From Antedon bifida (Eukaryota > Echinodermata > Crinoidea > Comatulida > Antedonidae), in contig OY727094.1 of assembly GCA_963402885.1 (NCBI GenBank), forward strand, positions 6,822,501-6,886,500: 64,000 nucleotides of DNA, given 5' to 3'. Positions within the stretch are counted from its first letter, which is position 1, and each line of letters begins with the position of its first letter. The position numbers and the translations under genes are program-made. Under the pieces are notes generated by a model that was given only the letters and a program-made list of their open reading frames with translations, searched no databases and was not told the origin of the DNA. This document shows positions 1 through 9,131 of the stretch, in pieces.

Positions 1-464
1 TTATATTGAAGGTAGTGTAAATTTCATTTTATTTATTTGCATACAAAATATCTTACCTTTAGTAAATGCAAAAAATAACGATATCACAGTGACCGAGAGT
101 AACACATTCCACGTATTTTCCAGATAAACTAAACTTGTTCTCGATAACATTTCTTGTTGATGGTAGGTCTAAAAAATGTTGTAATGATTGCGTTAGAATA
201 TAATTGGCTAGTTCTATATCGTTACCAGGAAGGTTACTATTTGTAATCGATCACAGGAGAGTATGTACTCAGTTTGCTCGTTACATCACACTTTTTTAAA
301 TCCCGCTATCCCACTATTTAGATCTCCCAATTCTGATTCGTTATTCTTCATCGTTAACGATATATTGTCCCCCCGCCAACCACCCCCCCTCCAAAAAATA
401 TGGAAAATGAAGATTAATGAAATCAGACATTGAATAGGTTATTTTTTAGTTTTAATAAAGTTAA
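1..464. other. No gene seen
   Basis: AT-rich sequence. I find no coding exon, RNA gene or clear repeat here. Confidence 0.5.
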
Positions 465-725
465 TAACTTCCATAGAACAAAAAAACCGAAACAAAAATA
501 CTGTTTTCACTTACAATGACGAAATCAATGGTTAAATTAAACAAAAACCTATATTGACTGGCAGATGTTTTTATGCTTTAGATTACAGTTTCTTCAGGTA
601 AATACATTTTTTTTTTCGATCTAATTTTTGGTCAAAGTGGATAAGTATTATGTGACATTAAAATGGCATATTGAAATGTAAATGCTTTTTCAATACGACA
701 ATACAATATATCTTTAAGTTAACAG
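465..725 (+). repeat. Dispersed repeat, copy 1
   Basis: This stretch is clearly related to 26395-26655. Both share runs such as CAATTTTTGGTCAAAGTGGA or close variants, and both end near a variant of ACAATATATCTTTAAG. The two copies are about 25.9 kb apart in the same orientation. The family is not identified and no coding potential is seen. Confidence 0.6.
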
Positions 726-1060
726 CAAATTTTGTTTCTGCAACTACAAAAATGGTTTAATAATTGAAGTCTTACGTCTAATGTTTAAGTTCTCATCTTA
801 TTATTTATTGAATGGCAGCCAAAATCTAGAACTTTTTACTATTATATTTTTTTTTGTAACCTTACGTTTTTTAAATTTTGTAGGAAGTAACAATATTGTT
901 ATTCTTAGTTTGTGGAGGAGGGCATTTGACTGGTTAGCCGGTAAAACTTTCGCAGAACTTGAATCTCATTGACGATTTTAAAACAGATGTTTAAAACGCG
1001 CCTTTGAACACAATTAAAAACATCATTTCTTTCAATGCGTTGCTGTTTATCATTACATCA
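726..1060. other. No gene seen
   Basis: A 63-codon open frame starts at 781, but it has no recognisable domain, no splice context and an AT-driven composition. I do not call it a gene. Confidence 0.5.
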
Positions 1061-1255
1061 GCTTGGTTCCAACGTAACGCAACCTGCGCAACTTAAGAAA
1101 ATGCCCTTCGAGTAATCGTGCTTGCCCTCGTCTTCGTAAAATCAAAACCGCGATGTTTACAGCATTTTTGCGTCGTCGGTTCCCACTATTACGCAATATA
1201 GCACTTTTCGTCAATACGTCGCTGCGTTGCGTCGCTAGTGGGAACCACGCTTTAC
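1061..1255 (+). mobile_element. MITE family 1, long form
   Basis: The ends are GCTTGGTTCC and GTGGGAACCACGC, which are inverted relative to each other. The interior is rich in ACGCAACG/CGTTGCGT words. Related copies lie at 1428-1624 (inverted) and 4202-4548 (interrupted). No coding potential, so this is a non-autonomous DNA element. Confidence 0.6.
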
Positions 1256-1427
1256 ATACGTAGATATCATAAACAAAATACCAACACTTACCTTAGCAAG
1301 GCATGCATTTTCCAACTGATAAAATGAACGTAATGCACTCTAAATTCAAGTTCCTATGATACGCCCTCATCGTCACTTTTTTCAATGAATATCGATTTTT
1401 GTATTAGCATTGATTTGTTTACCACTA

Positions 1428-1624
1428 GAACGCAACGCATCGAACATCGAAGTATCGACGCAAAGTGCTGTATTGCATATTCACAAGTGGGAACCGACGA
1501 CGCAATAGTGCTGCAAACATCGCAGGTTTGATTTCACGCAGGCGGGGGCAAACACAATGATTGGAAGGACATTTTCTTACGCTGCGTAGGTTGCGTTACG
1601 TTACGTCGCTAGTGGGAATCAAGC
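1428..1624 (-). mobile_element. MITE family 1, long form, inverted copy
   Basis: This is the reverse-complement relative of 1061-1255. It shares the block around GCGTCGTCGG and the terminal GTCGCTAGTGGGAA. The 1061 and 1428 copies face each other across about 170 bp, so the region could fold back as a hairpin. Confidence 0.55.
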
Positions 1625-2331
1625 TAAAGGCTGGTTTCCTGTCGACGTAAGAGGCAGTTTTTCTAACGTCAGTTACGATTGTTACGTCGATTTTACGTAA
1701 GAAACCAACATTTGACAGGAAACCGCTTACGACAATATTTTGGTGAAATCGACGTAAACGCAAGAAAAATAGACGATCGACAGGAAACCGGGGTATCGAA
1801 TCTCCGTCTGATACGTCGATTTATCGCGAATTAACAGGAAACCGGGATTTTATTGCTTGCGATCACTTGCGTTGCGTTATTAACGATTCTTACGTAAAGT
1901 TGACTCCAAGTCAACTTTACGTAAGCGTAAGAGTCGTAAGCGCAAGATATACAATGGAAAAGGATAGGCCTATTTTTAATAGATACGAAAATACGAATTT
2001 CATTAATAAAAGCAGCTTTTTTACAACACCTCTTTACCAAAAAAGGATAAAAATTAGCCCTATATTAAAAACGTACAATTATATTAAAGTTCTTTCTATT
2101 CACACTTTTCTTTATTTTATTGACACATTCTCATTCCGGTAATTAAGTTCATTAACTATTCTTTTATTAGGAGAAATGATTCGATGTTTTTAAACAATTT
2201 AAACCGGCACTATTTTCTCCATCTGAGTTTTTCTAATCAATGTTTTTGTTGTTTGTGTTGTTATAAGAAGCATGCTATTAGACTCTGATGCAGTAGATGT
2301 AATATTAAATATACAGAAGGTAAGATATTTA

Positions 2332-2372
2332 ATAACAATTAATAATAATAATAGTAATAATAATAATAATAA
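2332..2372 (+). repeat. (TAA)n microsatellite
   Basis: Imperfect run of AATAATAAT units. It accounts for the poly-leucine open frame on the opposite strand. Confidence 0.8.
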
Positions 2373-3529
2373 AGTTATTAAATAATATTTCCATTCAATA
2401 TCCCTCCACACTTAATAATAAGAAGCATACAGTAAATACTTGTTAAATAAATTTATTACAAATACATTCTGCACAATACTATTTTATGGATTAGGCCATT
2501 TATATAAATTCTCAAAAATAATAGATGCATACACCATGGCATACAGAATATACAATACCGAAAATCAAACCTTTAACTAAATACTAATTACTTACTTATT
2601 AACTAAATACATTTTTAAAAAGCAAACACAAACACTTTTACTGATTACCTTAAGTGATATAGGCCCTACAGTAACTTTCTTTGCATACACTGTGTCACAC
2701 AATATATATGATACAGGAAATTAAACCTTTAAATAAATCTAAAAAGTTGAAATACTAAAACTATAAACATATTTTTAAACTCTGAAACTGTGGTACACTG
2801 TACTGTAATTTCTCTCTTTCAGATGGGGCTGAATTAAGGACACAAGTTGATTCAATCTTTCTGGTGTCATTCTTGTATATCTATTTAATAAAGCAAAACA
2901 ATTTGTAAATGCAACACATACACTTTTAATGTTGATACATTATCAATGTTAATATCAATGTTTTGTTTAATTTTCAGTGGTACTAGAAGCAGACTTTCTG
3001 TTCACATGTAAAAATGTTAATAATAAATAAGTGTGATATTTCCTATGTACTGGGCAGTATTTACTTTGGAATCATTATAGGCCTCATTTTGTGTTTAAAA
3101 TTTGCTCTGTAAAAATATATAACCTTATAAAACTAGTGTGTTGAAGCTTTTCAATAATTATTTTAAATCAAAGAAAAATAATTAAACATATTTAAAGTGT
3201 TTTTCACTTGTTTTTCTTAAGTTAATGACTACAAATTTTAATTTTATAGAATTTTCCTGTTAAGCAGCTGACCTACTGTTATAGTTATGTGTACAGTATA
3301 GATAACATTTTTAGTTACAAAGATTTAGTTTTTAAACACATTCCAACCAAAGGGCATGTAAAAGAGAAGTTTCACTGTAGATCATTTTTGTTGCAGTTTA
3401 GAAGTTGGAATTATTGTGTAGAGTGTGTAGATCCAATACATTAAAATTTTAAAATGTTTTTTTTTTAATTTGGCCTATCATATAAAATAAAGTCACACTA
3501 AAAAAAATGAGAGATTTATGCCTAATTTC

Positions 3530-3910
3530 AAAGCTAGCCTAGGCCTACAGATGGTGGTCCACTTAATTGGCCTAGGCCTAGTACTTGTAGGGCCTAACCT
3601 AGTAGGCTAGTATAGGAGGCCTACTACTACTAAGTACTAGGGGCCTAGGCTATAGTAGGTAGGCCTAAAAAAAGGCTTTTAGTAGTAGGCTAGCCTAGGC
3701 CTAGGCCTAGTATTACTAAAGTAGGCCTAGGCTAGGCCTACAAGAAGGCTACGGTCTAGGACATTTTTAGTACAGGCCTCTTGCCTATATTACAGTAAAA
3801 TAGTAGTGGTTATGATGTAGGCCTAGGCCTAGGCATGTTTTATGTAGCTAGTAGGCCTATGTACAGTATATGCCACACAGCATGTATGCCTTTCTAAGCC
3901 TAGGCCTAGG
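3530..3910. repeat. GGCCTA/TAGGCC-rich block
   Basis: Dense, irregular overlapping GGCCTAGGCCTAG words in palindromic runs. Shorter patches recur near 24000, 25920, 33180-33260, 36440-36500, 41030 and 47170-47240. It looks like degenerate low-complexity sequence common to this genome rather than a single array. Confidence 0.7.
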
Positions 3911-4201
3911 CTGCCTACCTGAAAAACAATTGCCTGACATGGGCAACCATCGATCGAGCAAACACGGAAGCGTAAGAAAAAAATTTCAACTTTACGTAAC
4001 GATCATAAGACGACCGTAAGCGCTTGAAGTTAAAAAAGTCAACTTTACGTAAGGGTCGTTATCGGCTCGTGAGCCTGCGGTTCAGAACGATCAAAACGAC
4101 GTTCATTTTTGTTCAACTTAACGGAAGAGACGTAACAAACGCAACAATCGTAACAAACGTTAGCATTTCCAAATCTTACGTCGACAGGAAACCAGGCTTT
4201 A

Positions 4202-4548
4202 GTTCCCACTAGCGACGCAACGTAACGCAACCTACAAAACATAATGCTTGGTTTCCACTAGAGACGCAACGCAAGGACGTAACGAAACGTAAGTTAGTTG
4301 ACCAATCACAAGCGATAGATTATTCGAACTCTCGCTTGTCATTTGTCAACACGATTGCGTTGCGTTTACGTCCTTGCGTTGCGTCCTAGTGGGAACCAAG
4401 CTTAAGGAAATGCCTTTCTAATAATATAATAATCACTCCTGCGTGAAATAAAACCTGCGATGTTTGCAGCACTATTGCGTCGTCGGTACAGCACTTTGCG
4501 TCGATACGTCGCTGCGTTGCGTTCTAGTGGGAACCACGCTTTACGTTA
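4202..4548 (+). mobile_element. MITE family 1 long form, split by a nested MITE
   Basis: Opens with GTTCCCACTAGCGACGCAAC and ends near GTGGGAACCACGC, matching 1061-1255 in order. The match is interrupted at 4246-4403 by a complete short-form element, which shows that the short form moved after the long form was already in place. Confidence 0.55.
4246..4403. mobile_element. MITE family 1, short form (nested)
   Basis: About 158 bp, almost a perfect palindrome at the ends: GCTTGGTTTCCACTAGAGAC on the left and GTCCTAGTGGGAACCAAGC on the right. The centre carries GACCAATCACAAGCGAT and its near inverse. Other short-form copies are at 29053, 32009, 35167, 45019 (partial) and 61814. Confidence 0.75.
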
Positions 4549-4727
4549 CGCTTACGTTGCGTCCTAGTGAGAAACCCGAGCTTTAACGAAAGAAGCATTT
4601 TAAAGGTAAAGGCTGTCATTTATGCCCCCAAAGCTTTGAAGCGCTTCACATTATTCTTCATTTTTCGTTTATCAAACACGTATGGCAGCATACTCCCATA
4701 ATGTGGGTAATCAGTTTTGTTTGTGTC

Positions 4728-4882
4728 TTGTGTACCCATTTTTCTTCCCCATGGGTGGAGAGAGAGGCAAATGCAAGTAAAGTTTTTTGCCTAAAGTACA
4801 CATGCAATGCGATGAGCATTGGACTCGAACCCACAATCTCGCCATCAGTCCAACGTTCAACACACTGCATAACCGCTCTCAG
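4728..4882 (-). repeat. tRNA-derived SINE arm, minus orientation
   Basis: On the minus strand this contains a tRNA-like head with a B-box-like GGGTTCGAGTCC, followed by a body with CTTTACTTGCATTTGC. The same body occurs in the SINE at 43878-44195. It forms the left arm of an inverted repeat whose right arm is 5041-5162. Confidence 0.6.
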
Positions 4883-5040
4883 TTAAGCTCAGTCTACACT
4901 ATCAAACTAGTTTAACAAAAAAGTGTGATGTGCCCATTGGTGGTAGTGGTATGCCCAAGTATGGTAGTGATGACATCATCATGTCCATTATGGGCACTCA
5001 CATGTTTTTAATAAAGTTTGATTGTGTAGATAGAACTTAA
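4883..5040. mobile_element. MITE family 2 at the centre of a foldback
   Basis: Begins TTAAGCTCAGTCTACACTAT and ends with the inverted form GTGTAGATAGAACTTAA. Relatives are at 37375-37525, 40045-40132 (half) and 42656-42815. All share TCTACACTATCAAAC ends and inner GATGTGCCCAAATATGG-like words. The outer TTAA could be the target site. It sits exactly between two inverted SINE arms. Confidence 0.7.
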
Positions 5041-5162
5041 CTGAGAGCGGTTATGCAGTGTGTGTCGAACGTTGGACTGATGGTGAGATTGTGGGTTCGA
5101 GTTCAATGCTCATCGCATTTCACGTGTACTTTAGACAAGAAACTTTACTTGCATTTGCAGGG
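5041..5162 (+). repeat. tRNA-derived SINE arm, plus orientation
   Basis: Starts CTGAGAGCGGTTATGCAGTG and contains GGGTTCGAGTTC (B-box-like), then the SINE body. It is the inverted partner of 4728-4882, so a fold of about 120 bp per arm around the 158-bp MITE is possible. Confidence 0.6.
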
Positions 5163-5675
5163 AGTGATAGGAAAATAACATCAAAGAGAGAACAAACATT
5201 AATTTACCTAAATCTACTTACTTGGATTCGGCAATAAAGATGTATTGAAAAATCTGCATCAACTGCTTTTCGTCTTGGCGCAATAGCGTTTAAAGTGGAA
5301 ATGACTAAAATCGTAGTTTGTTGTAAATCAACTCCACTTTTTAATTAAAAACACGAAACATCAATGTAACCAATATCAAACGGATATAAGGCTGAACATT
5401 TCCCGGGGCGTCAATAATGTAGAGTTAAGTGACACGATTTTTTTTCATTATCAGACCCTTGAGTTTAAAAGAAGGATCTAACGTTGTTTAGTCTATTTTC
5501 ATTAGGCGAATTTTTTCGCACGAATCGAAAACATCAGCTTATGCGCATTTAGGGCTTCTTTTCTAAGTTATTCTTGCAAACTAAAAAGAGGAACTTCCTT
5601 TCAAAATGAATGCTGTAAATTTTGTGAATTGCTACTATAATAATATTGACACAATAATAGGATTTTTTAGACAAA

Positions 5676-6191
5676 AGAGAGATTTCGCAACCTTACGAAT
5701 ACAATAACGAAAACGGATACGTCACACATTTGTGAAACTTTTAAGCTGATCCCCATTTCATATTCGTAAAGCGTTTTCGTGTTGACGAATATCACCAGTC
5801 ATATTCGTAACTACAAAACAAGTATAGTTTTTGCCCGAGTTTTTGATCTATTTTGCACATTTTGCATTTGAATCAGGAATGATTCATGGTTATAATATAA
5901 TTATAGATTTATTGAAAGTAATTTACTAAAGTAATTTACTAAAATGCCAGGTCAATTTTGATAAATAGCAGTTTTTAAAGTCTTTACTCGCTTTGATGTT
6001 ATACGCTAGGCCTAGGCAGCCAAGCAACACGTACCTGCGCTTCGCTCAAATTTACCGCAGTCATATTTTGGACGGCGCCCTCAATATTTCGTTGCCATGC
6101 GAAACAGATTTTTACTGGCTTACGAAAACGAATACGTGTGCGTGACGTATCCGTTTTCGTTATCGTATTCGTAAGATTGTGAAACCTCTCT
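5676..6191. mobile_element. 516-bp TIR element (MITE-like)
   Basis: Terminal inverted repeats of about 50 bp. The left begins AGAGAGATTTCGCAACCTTA and the right end is the inverse of AGAGAGGTTTCACAATCTTA. Both continue into ACGAAAACGGATACGTCAC. The interior has no reading frame of note, so the element is non-autonomous. Further TATTCGTAA words lie inside. No target duplication was recognised. Confidence 0.7.
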
Positions 6192-6620
6192 ATTATCTGT
6201 GATCAAAATACCATTTTAAACTGTAAAATAAATGTATAATATAAACTTGATCATACCTTATATCTGCATCACAAGTTATCTGACATTAAATTACCTTGTT
6301 TATTTTATATTCAATTGGTCTATCTTGAAAAAAAGCCCAGTGGGCTTGATTCGAGGTTGTAAGGTATTATATATTATAATTTTCTTTATGAAATATATTT
6401 AATCCAACTGACTTAATCGGGCAAGAGTATGTTGCCCTCTATCATTCATTGTTTATTTTTACGACTATCTGTAATTAATAGACGTGTTTTAAAGTGTATG
6501 GTATGGTAATAACACAAATGGGCATTCATCATTGCACTTAGGTCACGTGTTGTAAATCATGACTACACTTTTCATCGGAAACTGACGTAGGAGAGTTTTA
6601 ACAATGATACTGGAGTACTT

Positions 6621-6685
6621 AGAGGGCGACATACATTTACCGATACTGGAGTACTTCCAGTATCGGTAAATGTATGTCGCCCTCT
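6621..6685. repeat. Near-perfect 30-bp hairpin
   Basis: The arms at 6621-6650 and 6656-6685 are exact inverses (AGAGGGCGACATACATTTAC begins the left arm) around the 5-base spacer GTACT. The word TATGTCGCCCTC also occurs singly at 8608 and 15893, and a variant (TATGTTGCCCTC) occurs near 6428, so the hairpin may be two inverted copies of a short repeat end. Confidence 0.8.
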
Positions 6686-6691
6686 ATCATC

Positions 6692-7169
6692 CATTGTTTT
6701 TTGTTTATCCAAAAACGAGGTCTGTTGAATATAGAATAACATAAAGAATACATAAAATGATGGAAAAAAAAAGCGAGATTTTCCCAAGAACCAGTAGGAA
6801 TGTTAAAATTAGTAGGCTTACAATCTTCAAAATTCAATCTTGGTTGTTATTTAAACGTATAAGCCTGCACCAAACTGAAGTTGTAGATATCTTGATGTTT
6901 ATTATATAATGTGACTATTTATGTAATCGTCGTTTATTTAAGTAAAGTATCTACCTAGTATGCTATTTATTATTAGCTACACTATACTGTTGCTTGTTTT
7001 CTCAAAATACAAGCAATTGTTTGTTTGTTTGGTTAGATCAGTTTATCCAAATTACCCCCTCTATCTGTAGGTTGGCACACTAAGTGTTTTATCGGCTACT
7101 TTATTTATAGCAAAGGTTTTTATCCAAACGTCAGCAAAGAGCACCTTGTCAATAAAGTAAATCAACACG
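6692..7169 (+). other. No coding sequence; related to the 5' flank of FREP-A
   Basis: No exon is seen. Words such as ATATAGCAAA, CCCTCTATNTGTAG and the GTC-AGCAAA block resemble 8990-9125 just upstream of the FREP-A signal exon. The flank was probably duplicated together with the signal-peptide exon. Confidence 0.4.
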
Positions 7170-7228
7170 ATGTGTTTTTTATCGGACGTTGTTTCTCGTT
7201 ATGATGGTTACATTTGTGTCATCTAAAG
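7170..7228 (+). pseudogene. Stranded signal-peptide exon of a fibrinogen-related gene, frameshifted
   Basis: This aligns with the FREP-A signal exon at 9132-9195 (ATGTGT then ATCGGACGTTGTTTCTC versus ATCAGACGTTCTTTCTT). It ends at a good donor, AAAG|GTAAGT, in the same place as FREP-A and FREP-B. A run of six or more T near 7174-7180 carries one extra base relative to FREP-A. As written, translation from ATG 7170 hits a stop before the donor, and only a frame without a useful ATG reads into the hydrophobic stretch. No PAN or fibrinogen exons follow before FREP-A begins. It is either a pseudogene remnant or a homopolymer error in the assembly. Confidence 0.55.
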
Positions 7229-7436
7229 GTAAGTTACCTTAAGTTAAATACCATTTTAGAACCATGGGTCATTAGGTTAAAAAAAAAGAAAAAAAAATCA
7301 TTTTTTGGTTTCTAATTATCTTAACTGAAGACTATAATGTATATCTCAACTCGCGCAAAATCTGCTGCTAAGCACGCGCGCGAGACCCTGTTTCCTGAAT
7401 CCAGTTTGCTGACTGTAATTGAATAATAATACTAGT

Positions 7437-7535
7437 AATAACAAGAGCAATCAAAGAGCTGCAACCTCCGCCAGGAGTAAGAAGAGGAAAAGGATCAAGA
7501 ATCGTGATAAAGATCCATCTTTTTTGACATTATTC
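7437..7535 (-). repeat. Dispersed repeat with a CCTCCGCCAGG core, copy 1
   Basis: Shares AAGAGCAAT, CTGCAACCTCCGCCAGG and AATTCGTGAT-like words with 16990-17085. Mobile repeats with a GGCGGAGGT-type core are widespread in marine genomes, so this is probably a degenerate copy of such an element. Its class is not determined. Confidence 0.4.
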
Positions 7536-7824
7536 CAGTCATTTTTTTCTTATAACATTACAAAAAGTCCCGTCGCACCACTTTAAAAAGTAGTCTTAGA
7601 TTCGTTTTTTATTTTTCATCCATTTTCCCCCTTTTTCTCTTTCTATTTTTCTTTTCTCGTTATTTATTTATTTTTTTTTATTATCCGCACTTGACGGATA
7701 ACCAATTTGTTATACAAGATCAATAATTAGTCGAGCAAACCATTGTCAAACAAAGGACCATCTTTCGAAAGAAATTTATCTTCGCTGCCCTGTCATATTT
7801 GAACAAGGCCATATACATGGCTGC

Positions 7825-7912
7825 AGTCACGTGCTCAAATTTGAGTTACCGACCGACCGACCAACTGACCGACATAGTGAGCTGTAGAGTCGCGTGCAAA
7901 AATGAGCACAGA
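7825..7912 (+). repeat. GACC-type repeat element, copy 1
   Basis: An AAGGCCATATACATGGCTGC head, then ACCGACCGACCGACC units, then GACATAGTGAGCTGTAGAGT and a CGCGTGC tail. The same modular element occurs at 11861, 18611, 18746 and 30663, each lying in or near the intron before a PAN exon. This copy follows the stranded signal exon, so it may be inherited with the duplicated intron 1. Confidence 0.65.
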
Positions 7913-9131
7913 AAATAAAGCATAAAACAATATAAATGGTACGACAGGAATATTGTTATTCAAGTTATTGCCACAGATTTACATTTTGCATTATTTAAAT
8001 ATTTTGATCAATAGTTGTTTTTTCTTGCACCTGAGTTTTTGAGAAATGTGTCTTTTTCAATCATAAGCCATAATTTGCTGGTTTTGTAATCTTGTTACGA
8101 GTAGGAATGAATAAATTAATAATTCTGTATAATATCAATGCTCTTAGAATTAAGTAAATTCTGGTCACGTAATAGTATATAAATAATGAATGTTTATGGC
8201 AATGGTACAAATAATGTACCGAACACTTTATTATAATATTGTCTGAAATTACTCACAGACGAGTTGTGCGGTTGACACTCTATTGTCTGTGAATACCTTT
8301 TGATATTTTAAAATAATTCTATAGTCAATACATTAGAATACATAAAGTAGTCGTAGAAAAATCTTTCAATCTTTTATCAACCATAGCCGAAGTTTAGTCA
8401 TGTCTTCTTTGTTTAGGAAATGGGGATGAAATATGTTTAGGTAAAATGTTATTTTTTAAACGATAAAAGTAAAGGTTTGTAATTTATTTAGATCAAAGGC
8501 TAGATAATACGTGTGAATAATGTAATATAAATTGCAGTTATAATATCTTACACAAATAGTAAATATCGCTGCTAAGTTCTTGAAATTCCGTTAGCTATTA
8601 CCGAATGTGGTATGTCGCCCTCAATTATTCATTTGTACATTTTATTTAGTTCTGGTGATACAAGGATTTATCTGTGGCTGCGACACGATCAGTCACATGC
8701 TCCGTAACAGAAACTGCGCGCCGCGGAGAACATGTGCATAATACAGTACTGTTGGTATTTGTCGCAGCCAGACATAAGATCAAAGGACTGTTACAAGTTT
8801 TTAAGGTGAACTCAGTGTCCTGTTGATACATTGCCTTGCTACTACCAACCGAAAAACAAATTTTTAGTTAGTTTTAAAATAGCTTTTTAAAACAATAGAC
8901 CTATATTTAGATTTGAAGAAATTGTCACTTGGAAGTAACTAGTGACCACGTAATTTCGATGTGTAAAATGTCTGATTTATGTACAATTTTTCAAAATATC
9001 TCCCTCTATGTGTAGATACTACTGAGTTTTAGCTCTTATTATGTAAAAGTATAGCAAATGTTTATTCTACCCGTCCTCACTGAGCAACTAAACGCAGACA
9101 AAATTTTAAAGTTGTTAATATTGAAGTTAGA
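7913..9131. other. No gene seen; 5' flank of FREP-A
   Basis: AT-rich. Half of a palindromic element (ATAAATAATGAATGTTTATG with GGTACAAATAATG, about 8175-8220) resembles the elements at 32815-33000 and 36030-36190. The word TATGTCGCCCTC at 8608 recurs upstream of other cluster members. No core promoter was identified with confidence. Confidence 0.4.

Larger units (their letters stand above)
1625..4201. mobile_element. Candidate 2.58-kb TIR transposon or composite
   Basis: The left end reads TAAAGGCTGGTTTCCTGTCG and continues CGACGTAAG. The right end is its reverse complement with one mismatch (CTTACGTCGACAGGAAACCA, then GGCTTTA). Subterminal regions (1640-1960 and 3960-4190) are crowded with ACGTAAG/CTTACGT and GACAGGAAACC words, as expected of transposase-binding subterminal repeats. 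No transposase frame is visible in the AT-rich middle, so it would be non-autonomous. The two ends might instead belong to two separate short elements. No target-site duplication is clear. Confidence 0.4.

Noticed and set aside
781-972. 63-codon open frame
   Set aside because: No homology features, AT-driven Phe/Leu composition and no gene context.
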